The notes beneath the pieces are model-generated. The model did not search any database. It had not been told where the DNA came from and saw only the letters and a program-made list of their open reading frames with translations. The translations under genes and the position numbers were made by a program. From contig OX467082.1 of NCBI GenBank assembly GCA_950106755.1, positions 35,650,001 to 35,714,000 on the forward strand: DNA of 64,000 bases. Direction: 5' to 3'. The DNA is from Climacium dendroides (Eukaryota; Streptophyta; Bryopsida; Hypnales; Climaciaceae). Below are positions 1-11,300 of the stretch, in pieces. Each line of letters opens with the position of its first letter. The stretch's first letter is position 1.

Positions 1-459
1 AAGCGACGTCTTGGGAACACAAGGGTGAGATGGAAGAACTTATTAGGACATACTGTCATTGCAGAGGCCACCAAAGCTAAACGCATTGCTATGGCAAATC
101 AGATGAAGAACATGGCTGATTCAAATAGAGAATTGGAGAAAACGAAGATGCAAATACAACTGCAGATTTTCTCAGAGCAAATGAAATATCAGAAATTGCA
201 AGACCAAAGACTGCAGGAAAATGCTACACTAGCAAATGACAATGCAAAACTTGCAATCCTTAAGCAAGGGGAGGTAGTACAGTGTCTTGCAAACCTAGCT
301 GCAGCTCTTACTAGAGGACTACACGCTGCGAAACCAAAACTACAGGAACCGGAGCCAACAGTGGTATCGGCCTTGCTTATACAAGTGCTTGACGAAAATG
401 CGCAGCTTCAACCCCTATCCTCAAAAGGTACTACCGATACAGATGTGGAGGCTTTTTAG
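1..459 (+). CDS. 3' part of a coiled-coil ORF, probably the accessory ORF of a PIF/Harbinger transposon (partial)
   Basis: The frame is already open at base 1 and ends at a TAG at 457-459, so the true start lies outside the window. The visible 152 residues begin with a basic stretch (KRR...RWKNLLGH). A long charged, Gln-rich helix follows, with heptad-like spacing (roughly residues 40-100), and then a short variable tail. I see no catalytic motif. The gene lies 270 bp from the 3' end of a Harbinger transposase pseudogene and points towards it. Autonomous PIF/Harbinger elements normally carry two genes, a transposase and a Myb/SANT-like DNA-binding protein that often ends in a coiled coil; this ORF would fit the C-terminus of the latter. 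That is inferred from position and coiled-coil character, as the Myb/SANT region is not visible. It could instead be an unrelated host gene. Confidence 0.5.
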   Translation, partial: KRRLGNTRVRWKNLLGHTVIAEATKAKRIAMANQMKNMADSNRELEKTKMQIQLQIFSEQMKYQKLQDQRLQENATLANDNAKLAILKQGEVVQCLANLAAALTRGLHAAKPKLQEPEPTVVSALLIQVLDENAQLQPLSSKGTTDTDVEAF

Positions 460-727
460 GAGTCGCAACAGTAGCTCATCACCTTTTTTTGTAGTTATTG
501 CATGCACTCTAGACACTGGATACAATCATTGTAGAGTTTTGTTGAACTATATATAGTGTACTACTTTCAGTAGTGTTGAAGACGACTTTAGACAATTTTG
601 CATATAAATACAAAAGAAGGAAATAAAAATGTAAATTTTTGTAAAGAAAATGGGTGTCATAGCACAATACCTGCAGTTTTTAAAGTGGCTAAATTCGTTG
701 TATTGCAAGGTACATGCCCAGGTCTCT

Positions 728-2101
728 TCACTTCGACGAAGCCTGCTCTAGGTCAACCTCATCAATGTGACTGTCGAAATCATCACTTGGGACACTATTA
801 TGAAGAAGTGCATCACTGCTAAATTCTTCAGTGCGAAGAACATTGAGCAATCGTTCCATGTTTGCATATGACTGCCGGAGCATGAAATTGTGCAGAATTG
901 CACAACACACGATCACGTCTGGAATGAAAGTGACATGCAAATCTGACTTCAGCAGTAGCTCCTGGAAACTCTACTTCAGCAATGCAAATGCATTTTCCAC
1001 TATTCCACGTCCCCTCCGTAGTCTTGCATTAAACAAAACATCAACAATAGGTAGGTTATCGTGACCATGGCCACGGTGAGGCACCATGAGCCATGGGAGA
1101 AGGGGATATCTTGAATCACCAAGCAAGTAAGGCATAAAACCTTGAAACTAAATTCTTTCATCCCATAAATTATTATGTAAACCCTTGTTGTACAAAGAAG
1201 ATCTCTGCAGCATTCTTGAATCATTAGTGGAACCCGGCATGCCAAGGAACAAGTCCAAGAATTTCTTGTCACTATCTACAACTGCTTGACAATTTAAAGT
1301 GTAACCTCTTGATTTGAAATAGTAATAGTCGGCTGAACCAAACTTCGGTTTTGAAATAGGAACATGCGTACCATCGATACATCCAACTACTCTAGGTAAA
1401 CCGCAGAGCAGATTGAAGCTATGCTCTATTTCAAGCAAGCAGTCACCACGAGGCCACGAGATTTCGAAATGCATTACTATATTAACGGCATGGACAACAT
1501 CTTGAAGAAGCAACAACACTGAACTTCTCCCCACAACAAACATTTCACTGTAGATCAACAAGTTAGCACCATGCGCTAATTTAAAAAGAGTACAAGCTAC
1601 TCTAACAATAGGGGGAATGGATAGCCTGTACTTCGTATCCTGTCGCTAGATCGACGGTTGCAGAAGCTCAGCTAATGAGAAAACAAATTCTTTAGAAAGA
1701 CGAAACATCTTCACCCATCTGTGGTCGTCGTATTGATCCAAGAAGAACCTGGAAAACCAAGTAGTGGACCTTGGCTTCACCCAATATCCCAAGTCCCCAT
1801 CCAAAACACCACAACAATTCCACAGGCGCCAAGAATGAAGAGCCGCATGAGTGACGATTTCAGTAGGTGTAGTGGATCTGCCTAGCATGTCCGACAAGGC
1901 TACTACATCTGCGTCATCATCTCGGTTGGAATCTTGTTTGATCCAGAGCTGCAATTGCCGACGTGTTGACAACAATAGAACAAGAAGGGAGCAAATGAAT
2001 GGAATGCTATTGGTAGCGTTATGGAAAAAATTCATTTTCCTAGTGAAGCACCAAAAACGAAGTGAGAGCATAGAACGGACGAATGCTTTCTCAGAAAACA
2101 A
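728..2101 (-). pseudogene. PIF/Harbinger (HARBI1-like) DDE transposase, one frame broken by three TAG stops
   Basis: One continuous minus-strand frame of 458 codons runs from an ATG at 2101 to a TAA at 728-730. It is interrupted by TAG at 1646-1648, 1148-1150 and 971-973, with no frameshift. Blocks typical of PIF/Harbinger nucleases appear in order: a helix-turn-helix-like segment (WVKMFRLSKEFVFSLAELL), the first catalytic Asp in GCIDGTH, the PGSTNDSR block, the second Asp in LLGDSRYPLLPWLM, a GIVENAFALLK block with the third acidic residue, and the C-terminal CAILHNFM. The family's product cuts and pastes DNA at terminal inverted repeats into short TA-rich targets. The stops make this copy non-functional. 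Each TAG falls where Gln would be acceptable, so each can be explained by CAG to TAG. I could not find the terminal repeats; the left one may lie outside the window. Confidence 0.92.
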
Positions 2102-4140
2102 CGATCAGGAGTACATGGTGCAAACCTGCACAGACTAGGACATCAAGCTCAGAGGAGGAGTACGATTGAACGAAGAGGAGAAAGTACATAACTGTGCTCC
2201 GGTGGCAGTGCAAGAACGATGACAATACTAACAGCTCGTCATACATTTCGTCCAACAAAAGGGTTTTCAGGTGGGCAGGATATCAGAACTACAAGACTGC
2301 TAGTAAATGAAGGTATCATCTAGTAGAGTGCTATAAAGATTGCTACAATGCAAGTTCTAAGTGCGTCAAACAAATCCGCAGCAATAGTGAGCCGTGGGCA
2401 CAGAGTCACTACCGAGCACAAAACGGCCCATCAAATTAAGTCGCATTCCCAAACACTGTGGCAGCATTAATGACTTACCGCAGGAAAACAACACGCATGG
2501 AAGGGGAGAACATAGAGATGGCAAAAAGGATACTCGTTTGATGTTGATGTCAAAGATGCTCTTCCAGCTTACAGGAGGTGTCTTTGTCCACTTCTCGTAG
2601 ATGTTATAGATGTTTCCACAGCAATGATGAATTCTGACAGAGTGGTTCAAGTTGATTAACCAAACGCTCTATGTACAAGAATGAGCTATCCCAAACTCTT
2701 CTGTGAAGTCGAAACAATCAACTCCTGTGCTCTTTACGCCATCAACTGCGCTCCGCTGGTCGAAGTGAATTCTCAGTCTCTCTTCTGAAGCCAAAACGGG
2801 AACCTCCTCTGTTCTTCGTGCCTTCAACTGTGCTACATCGGTTGAAGTCAATGCTCCACAATTTGCCTCACCTACCTCAATACAGCAAAGTCGTCACCAT
2901 ATGCAGTGATAGGACTGACAGTTTCCTTAATACCATTATTCCAGCAGCAACCGAAATTGCCAACTTATTCCTCTATCTGGACCAACTCTTATGCAATGGC
3001 AGTGTCTTCATTTCATGTGCTTCATTGTCCTTGTTCTCGTTATTTGTACATTGGGATGAACGCAAGCTGTTGCATTCTATCTATGATCTGTCTGATGTGG
3101 TGTTGTGTTTTGTGTCTCTGATCAGTTACTTAACTTGTTATTGATGAAAATGTAGTTGTATTTGTGATACAAGTTTGACCTTCAAGGACTCATCCGGTCA
3201 TGCAAATGAGGTGCAGTGGAAGGTGGGTTCTAAGTGGTAGTTGCATAAACGAGACCGAACTAGTAATGTTTTTCGATATTGATGGCTATTTCTCAATTAT
3301 ACTGGAAAACAACCGAACTAGTACTGTTTTTCAAGCTACACTGCATCCAAGTATAAACTAGGTACATTGTAAATCATGACTAGTTTTCTATAAAGCAGGA
3401 TGCTCTGCAGTCGTTCAACCTCTAAAGTGTGTGCCTGTAACCAAATTGTGAAGCTACAATGATGCAATGCGTGCATATTCGACGAGGGCTAGACCTCATC
3501 CAAGCTTAAGGTTCTGGCCTTCTTGGAGGGACTGTTGTTGTTGCCGCTATTGGAAGTCCTCCACTACGACATGCTCGGAGTCTGTCGGAAAATACTAGAG
3601 GATCACCTTCTCTGCATTGTCTTTTGTTGTCATTGCAGTCGAACTACACTACGAGTTGCTATAGCCCGGCTTGGTAACCGTGCACAACATCTATTACGTT
3701 CCAACTTCCAATGCCGCAATTGAAGCCGCTCACTCTACAGCACTGACGGATTCACGGCAGCCGTAGCCCAGTGGAAAATAAAGTAGAAAGTGGCCGACGC
3801 GTGCTAGCATAAGAAGAAGCGAAACCCTAACACGTCGTGTCATGACTAAAGAATTGAAAAATGTGCGCCAACCAACTGTGCAGACATAGCGAAACTGAAG
3901 ATGAGCAAGCAACGGCTCCGACGACAACCTTTGGGACCCACTCGGCCACTCATGAATTACCACCGCCGCTGCGGTGTGAATGACCATCACTACATGGTCT
4001 CTGTCTTCAACGCTTGTTGTCAGTTAATTGAAGTTATCAGTGTAGTCTGAACACCCTAGTGACCATGTCTTGAAAACGTAACTGGCAGCATCTTCCACAA
4101 ACGTCCCTTTCACAAGCCGGATTTTTTAAATAATTTTCGA
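2102..4140. other. Intergenic stretch without a recognised gene
   Basis: Only short open frames without recognisable motifs occur here. GC content is a little higher than in the AT-rich DNA that follows, so part may be the untranscribed 5' flank of the Harbinger element or an old exon. A near-identical stretch around ACCGAACTAGTA followed by TGTTTTTC occurs twice (3253-3275 and 3312-3331). No terminal repeat of the Harbinger element was found. Confidence 0.5.
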
Positions 4141-5937
4141 CCAACTCCCCCCAATTTTATCTTTCAACGGCCCCTCCTCTCTAATGCCAAGTCTGGACAT
4201 ACCATTATAGTTTTCAATTGCAGTTTTGTTATTGTATATAATAACAATGCCATCTAAATAAATATGGGTAACATTTTACCTTCTTGCATGAACATTGAGG
4301 ATTGGTTTCAATTTTTTATAACTTTAGTGTATATAATTAGTTGTAAGGTATCATCAGTTGTAAGGGGTTGTTTGTAAGGGTCTTGAAAATAAATATTGAT
4401 ATACTTCTGAACCAAATTCACATTCCAAACAACACTTCTAACACAAAGTGCAAATAGACACATATTATATAAATCCTAGCATGAACTATCAAGAGCATTC
4501 CTATAACTATATATAGTAAGTAGTATTGTACATTTTCACTCAATGTAATCATAAATGCTTTGTATTGTATTTGTTATGGTATGATTTTGTAATGAGTATG
4601 TTAGGCAACCATAATAAGAACTTGAACATCAATGGGCTCTCCAATATTGTAGAATGTTTATATGCCATTGTGAGTTCCTATTTCGTCACTTGGAACTCAT
4701 TGTTTTGTTTTTTAAATTTTTATTAATTAAAATACAATTTTAGATACAAAAAACCCCCAAAAGAGTGTAAAACCAAAATAGATATGTTACATACCACTAT
4801 AATATTTGGACATAAATTGAGTGTTTTTATCCAAATAGAACCCAAACCTGGTTGAAAATAGTTTAGAACCTGGGAAATAGGATAAATTATAAATAGTTAG
4901 TGAAAATGGCCAAAATAGCCAAATCTATCCTATACATGACAAACTATAGCCCAATTGTCCAAGGGAACCTAGGTGAGAACCCTAAGATGATTTCCAAGGA
5001 GAGGTTTCAAGTTTCAAAACCATATTTCATTTTTAGTAGAAATTCTAATTGCTGATTTGCAAGTGTCACAAACTCAAGATGGGATTGTAGAGGAATCTAC
5101 GGCCAAAGGAAGGTGTTCTAGGGATAGTTTCACACTAGGAAATCATAGGTGAAATCGGCTCACCAAGATTCTTCTTCGTGTGAAAGATTCCCTAAGCATC
5201 AATAATTAAAGGAGATGACGGAATTTGAATCTCCTATGACTATTGTGCAAAGTAAGAATATGAGCTTGTACATCTTTTGTGGGATTCCATGAGAGATTCC
5301 ATGAGAGATTCCATAAAAAGTTTTGGAATTTTTTGACTTCCAAAAGATGCCTTTCCGGACAGTTAAACCGTAGAAACCTACAATGGAAAATTCTTAGAAA
5401 TTATTCAAGGTGCGATAAAATCTCACTCAAAATTAGGATAGATTTTTTTTGTTAATAAAACTCCCCATCAAGTTTCAGGACATTTCGACAACCAGAAGAT
5501 CCAAAACTGGCAAGATCCTCTCAAAACCGGCAAATTGAAGTTTACCATAGAGTTGACCGACGTATTGGGAGCGGACAAAGTCGGAATGAGGACCAAGTTA
5601 GGTCTTTTCTTACTCCCTCATACCTACTTAAGACCCTAGGCTAGTCACTTGTCTTGAAAAAGTCAACCTTCAAAAGTTGGATTTTTTACCCTTTGGGGTC
5701 ATTAAGTTGGCACTAGGATTCATTGAGTTTTGAGCATAAGAAAAAGGGATAGGGTTATTTTGAACTAAAAATGGCCTTCTGAAGCCAATGGCACAATTTG
5801 TTAGTAATTTGGAGTTAATCTCCAAAAGTTAGAGTTTTGGACCAATGTAAAAAGTCAAAATTGGTAAATTAGGATGAAAATCCTAAATGATAAGTTTAAC
5901 ATGAGAAAATTAGAGGAGGTGGGTGCCCTTGAAAGAG

Positions 5938-5945
5938 TATAAAAG
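5938..5945 (+). promoter_or_regulatory. TATA-box-like motif (TATAAAAG)
   Basis: TATAAAAGGGCACC sits in AT-rich repeat DNA and is followed within 40 bp by a pyrimidine-rich CTTCTCCTCTCTTCTC tract, an arrangement usual at plant RNA polymerase II starts. No open frame follows, so this may be the promoter of a decayed retroelement. Confidence 0.35.
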
Positions 5946-6397
5946 GGCACCCCTTCTCCTCTCTTCTCATCCCTTGTAGCCATTTTTTTGGCCACACATC
6001 CACGTTGGTCAATTTAATTTGATTTTTGGCCAAGTTTTAGCCAAAATTGTTGCAACGTGTGTATTTGGAGCATTTTAAGCTCTTAGTGGTGTCTTTTGTT
6101 AAACTTTGAAGGACATTGGGGTCCCTTCAAAGTTTGCTAACCTTTGTTGTGTTTTGGGAAGAGTTTTTTTTTTGTTGAGTTTTGAAGTTTTTTTTAGTTT
6201 GGTACTAACTTGTACTAATCCTAGAGCCCCTCTTCTTGTGATTGGCGATGCCGCTTAGGGGAGCATCTAGTGTCTAACTTCTTGTGTTTATCTTGAAGTA
6301 CTAACTTGTTTTGAGTATTTTTTATCATTGTACTAATATTTATAGTTTGTACTAATAAGTGTTTTTTGTGTTTAATTATTTTCTTGTCCCATTTGGG

Positions 6398-6600
6398 ATG
6401 GCAAAGCTTTGACTTTGCGAGGAATAATTTTAGAAGTTATTTTCCATTTGTTCAACTTATGGCGAAGCTTTGAAACCGTGAGGACTTGAGTTTGTAGAAT
6501 TTTTTGTGTTTTAGAAATCACAACGGAGCTTTGAACCTCTTTAATTTAATTTTTTTTCAAATTCGTGAAATTTTCCATTCATGGCGAAGCTTTGAACTTA
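6398..6600 (+). repeat. Degenerate ~61-bp tandem repeat, four copies
   Basis: The motif ATGGCGAAGCTTTGAA or a close variant recurs at 6398, 6459, 6519 and 6580, a spacing of about 61 bp. The intervening bases are AT-rich and diverged. No coding frame runs through it. Confidence 0.65.
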
Positions 6601-7865
6601 GGAAAATCATGGATTATAAGCTCAAGTGTAGTATTGGTGTTGTCCAATTTTTAGTTTTATAAATTGCACAGCAAAAAAATTCACGCCTAGTGTTCATTTT
6701 TTTCCAAAAATCTCCAAACTCCTTAGGAGTTTGCGGCTAGACAAGGTCATCACCCCTTGTCCAGGGCCAAAACTAGTTGGGGAAGCCAAACCCCCGGCCA
6801 GGTCTAGTTAGGCCTCCCTGGGGTCAACCCCAGCAACAGGGTCAACTCTAGCAACAGGGTCAGCCCTTCTTCGTAGGCAGGGACAAGGCATTGAACCCCC
6901 TGCCTAGCCCAAGGGGGGGCCCTAGTTGAGCCGGGGCATTGATTCCCCCGACTCAGCCAAAGCGGAGATTGAGCCCTCGGCTGTAGGGGAGCTCCTTCCG
7001 GTTCAGCCTCGACTGGTCCGCTAGGCAGACCCCCTTCGTGGGCTTCTCCACCGGCGGACAAAGCACTGAGCGGCGCCTGTCGCTTCAGCCCGACAAGCAA
7101 CTCCTGTTAGTCCACAAATCTTCTAAAAACTTTGATTTTTTGTTAAAAAACCTACAAATTAGTATTGGGAAAGAGAGAAGTTAGCTCCAAATTAGGACGG
7201 AGGGAAAGAAGAGAAGTTCTACATGACATCATATTCCAAAACACTCAATTCCTTACACACCAACTAGGACTCCCAAACAACTTAGAAAATGAGAATGATG
7301 AGATTTGAGGAAAGCAAGAAGGATTAGTAGGAAGAAGTAGGAAGATACACAAGAAATTCTATAGAAAAGTAGCCAAAGATTATTGAAAGAAGGATTAGTG
7401 GCGAAATAGTCAATAAAGACTATGAAATAGGTGTTAGAAAATTTTCAAGTACTCAAAGTCAACGGATAGAAAAATCAAAATAGGATAGAATAGTCTTAGA
7501 AGATAAGAGGTGGAAAGAGAAGATTAGAAAGATAGAAATTTAGTAGACTTTGGCTTAGCCAAAAGCTTGTAAAAATAACTTATAATAAAAGAATGGTTCA
7601 AATGAAAGATTTTGAGGAGGCTTAAAGGTACCACTACAATGAACCATACCTCGAGGTATAATCCTAAACCTCCTATTTTATTTTATTTTTATGTTAAATT
7701 AGCAAAAGTAATGAAGGCCGAAACCTAGAAATATGTTAGAATAATAAAACTCATAGTCAGGTTCAATTTGAATCTAGGATCAGATAATAGAGGCTTAGAG
7801 GTTTTCCAAAAACATCTCACACTTAAAAATTTGACTTAAAATAAGAGGGGATTGCTATTATGTGA

Positions 7866-7887
7866 GCCTAGAGCGGTGAGCGGTGAG
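7866..7887 (+). repeat. Left terminal inverted repeat core of the 13-kb element
   Basis: These 22 bases, which contain GAGCGGTGAGCGGTGAG, match the reverse complement of 21051-21072 exactly. Confidence 0.85.
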
Positions 7888-8300
7888 CAGAAACAAATGA
7901 GTAATTTTGAAATATTTTTTTTGTGAAAAATGAATATACCAGTGCCTATGACTGTGAATTTTGACACATTCTTTAAGATGAAGCCTATAACCGTGGGATG
8001 ACCATTAGGGAATTTGTAGATCATTTTTATCCATCTCAGCCATTGGACTATGTTGAATCCCTTGTCAGAGATGAAATTGAAGGAACAGATCTTGAAATGT
8101 TAGATAGTTTGGATACTCAAAACATTTAGAGAAATAATAAACATATATTAGATACTAGACATGGTACAATGGAGTAGGAAAAATATGTAAAACATATATA
8201 GTGTGCGTATATGAAAATTAAATCAAAGCCAAATCACATCCAAGTCTGACCAAGTCTAACACATACCAAATCCAAATAAAAACAAATGCAAATCATAAAA

Positions 8301-11300
8301 CTAACTGTAGATGCTAGAGCTAATGTCTTCATCTTCAGAACTACCTTCGTTGGCCTCTACATCTACATATTACATAACATGCCTATCATATGAGTGCTTG
8401 GATCGCTGTTTAGATAGAGATGTCGAAGTTGCCATCACCATCACCGCGTCTGCTGCATAGCAAGGAAGAAATAGGCTGGCTGATGGTGTAAACACCATAG
8501 GCATTGATGCAGCAGGAGATGAGGGTAATGCTGGAGCTCTGCAAAGTAACTAAAGAATAAGAAACCAAGTTGAGACCATAAAATGTAAGAAATATAACAA
8601 ATTCATGAGTAAGGGAAGAACTTACTCACAAGAAGGAACACGGTTGAGTTTTAGCTTCTTCTCTGCACGATCTCCCATGCCTCGCCGCACAGCTTTCCTC
8701 TTTTGAACTACAGAAGTAAGAATCGAGGTGGGAATGAGGGGTTCCAAAAGAACCTTGAAGATCTCCGGGTCTTCCTCAAAGGCCAAAATGTGCCTGCCAA
8801 GAGATTGGCAAGCACGAATGGAAGCACCTGCCGTAGAAATTGACTGTTAAAACAAATATGATATGATTCTAAAATGCAAGATTAGATACTGAAAAAATTG
8901 TAGCAAAAAAAAAATGAAAATAAGAAGTAACCTGTAGAGGCATTCCAATCCAATATAATATCTCCAACTTTGGAGAGAGCCTCAATATAGGACTTCACGA
9001 ATTCCGGATTCTTCTCCCGAGGCCCTCGCCATGGAACACTCCCGTGCATGAGTTGTGAGTCAGAACTGACAAAGTTGTAGAAGTAGTCATGGTGTTCAAA
9101 ATTCTCGCCAATGGAGAATCTAGATTGGACATTGCCACTCCGTACGAATAATTGAATCCAAAAACGGGTGCATTGCCAAAAGAAAATGTTCACTAGTATA
9201 TATAAGAAAATATAAATATAAAATATAAAATATAAAATAAGAAAATGAAAAAGGAATTAAAGAAAAAAACTGAATGGATGATAACTAAAAGAAGAGATAA
9301 AGATGACAATTACCGTAGTAGATGGATTCCGTGGAGAAGCCAACGGAAGATCATTCATGCCCGACCAATCACACTCCAAGCGGAAGTTGTAAGTCTCCGC
9401 ACACTCCTCTACATCGATAAGAACATCGCAGTCATTTGGATGGAAAAGGAAAAGTGTTGCATCGTCATGCAGGTAAATCTCTGCAAATTCAAAGATGGTA
9501 TCAACATACTTCTTCGGTCGAACATTCCAAGGTGGAATGACCATACTAGGTACAGAAATCCCAAGCATTGGCAAGTTCTCTAGGATGTCTGCAATGAGCA
9601 AATCAATCCCAGTGTGCTTGCATTTGTCATTAGACACACGACGGGACCTCCCTGCTCCAACCTAGAAAAGAAATTTGAATTAGAAAATAAATTAGAACAT
9701 CAATGACACAATTAGGAATAAGAAGTAAAAAAAATTGTAATATCAATGAACTAGCAAAATAGAAGAAGGAAAAAATTGTAGATCAAGGTTTAATAAAAGT
9801 ACCCGATTTAATAAAAGTACCCGGGAGATGAAGTCATGCAGCTGGGTTCAAAGCGGAGGAGGACCATTTGGATCTCCTAAAGAATCCATGATGGAATGCA
9901 CCGAGGCATTCTGAATGAATGACTCAGAAGAGGTAGCAAGAAGTGGTGCAGAAGATCTAAACACAGTAAGCATGCGTTGCATGCGATTGTGCACTACGTT
10001 TCGACTGGTCTCCATGTAACTCGACCCTGCTGCATGTGAGTCCATAATAGGGGGAGAGTAACCAGAAACATCAACAGGTACAGAGATATCTGAAGAAGAA
10101 GGCAAAGGAACACCGTTGGTAGCAGCTACTTTTGCAAGTGCCTCTGCCACAGCCCTCTCGACAGCTGCAGCTTGCTCTTCTGCATCTCTAACTAACTTCT
10201 CCTTGTTCGCCTTTTCCTTGTCAGCCTTCCTTAAGCGCTTCCTCTTTGAAGAGGTGCCATCTTCTGTTGCAGCATGAGGTGACTGTGAGAGGTCCAAGAA
10301 TACAACCTCATCCTCAGTATCTGGAACTGGAGGTGGAGATATAGTGCAAACAATGCTATTGCGGAGCTCCACCTCTTCATCCGGAGTGAAGTTCACAGGG
10401 CACTCTAAATACCAACCACCACTATGGAGATGAGTAGTAGAAAACTTCTTCAACTGCATGGGCATGAAGATGCAAAGATCTGAAGATGGCTGAATCCATG
10501 CTCCAAAAAATGGAGGGCAATTGTTATCTCCAAGTGCATTTTTAGGCATGAGCTCTCTCATTACATACCTACAACAAAAAAACAGAAGAAAATGAGAATA
10601 GAAGTAAATAATCAGAGAAGAAAGTGAAGCAATTGCAAATGTGATACAAAACATAAGAAGTGTGTAGTGTATTGAGAATGAGTAACATTCCCAACAAATG
10701 ATGAAACAAAACACAAACCTGTAAAGTAGCTGCTTTATAGCAAGGTCTGCTGATGGGACATTGTCAAGCCTGGTACTCTTTAAAAAAGGAGGCTTGCTGT
10801 TTTGATGAAAGAATGGTAAGAATGCTATCTCCCACAACATGATACGCCACCTCTCAACATAATCTGAGGGCTTCAATAATCCAGGAGAGGCCTCCCAATT
10901 CACCAAGAGCTTGCCCCCCCCACAAAGTTCTTCGAAATGCACAATAAACATTTCCTCGAGCTACGTAGTGACAAAGAAAGAGAAAATTAGATATACAGTG
11001 GCATCGGTAAAAGTAAAGAGCCAAATAGAATGACAACTATGTATTTAAATGAAAAGTGGAGGAAGTACCTGAGCCTAGAATGTAGCTCGGTTGAGCCAAG
11101 TATCCAAGATGCTCTCTTTGACATCACCAACTGGGAAGCGAAAAGAGGCTCGAAGAATAGAGCCGGAGTTCCACCAGTGGAGCCAGCGCGCCTTGAAGCG
11201 TGGTTCAACTGCTGCAGTTGCTACCTTTTGCAACTTCTCAATTGTCATTTCAGTCTTCTTGAAGAGGCTGAAATGAGAATTGATCTATTTATGAAAGAGA

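Larger units (their letters stand above)
4141..7849. other. AT-rich repeat DNA without genes
   Basis: There is no coding frame of note. The stretch holds a TATA-like core promoter near 5938, a degenerate 61-bp tandem repeat at 6398-6600 and an isolated GC-rich block at about 6720-7110, whose 98-codon minus frame is low-complexity. The arrangement of a TATAAAAG box followed by a long untranslated leader resembles the LTR and leader of a retrotransposon. No primer binding site, LTR pair or gag/pol frame was recognised. Confidence 0.4.

Noticed and set aside
5900..7110. A complete LTR retrotransposon
   Set aside because: A TATA-like box and a leader-like stretch are present, but no LTR pair, primer binding site or gag/pol frame could be found.
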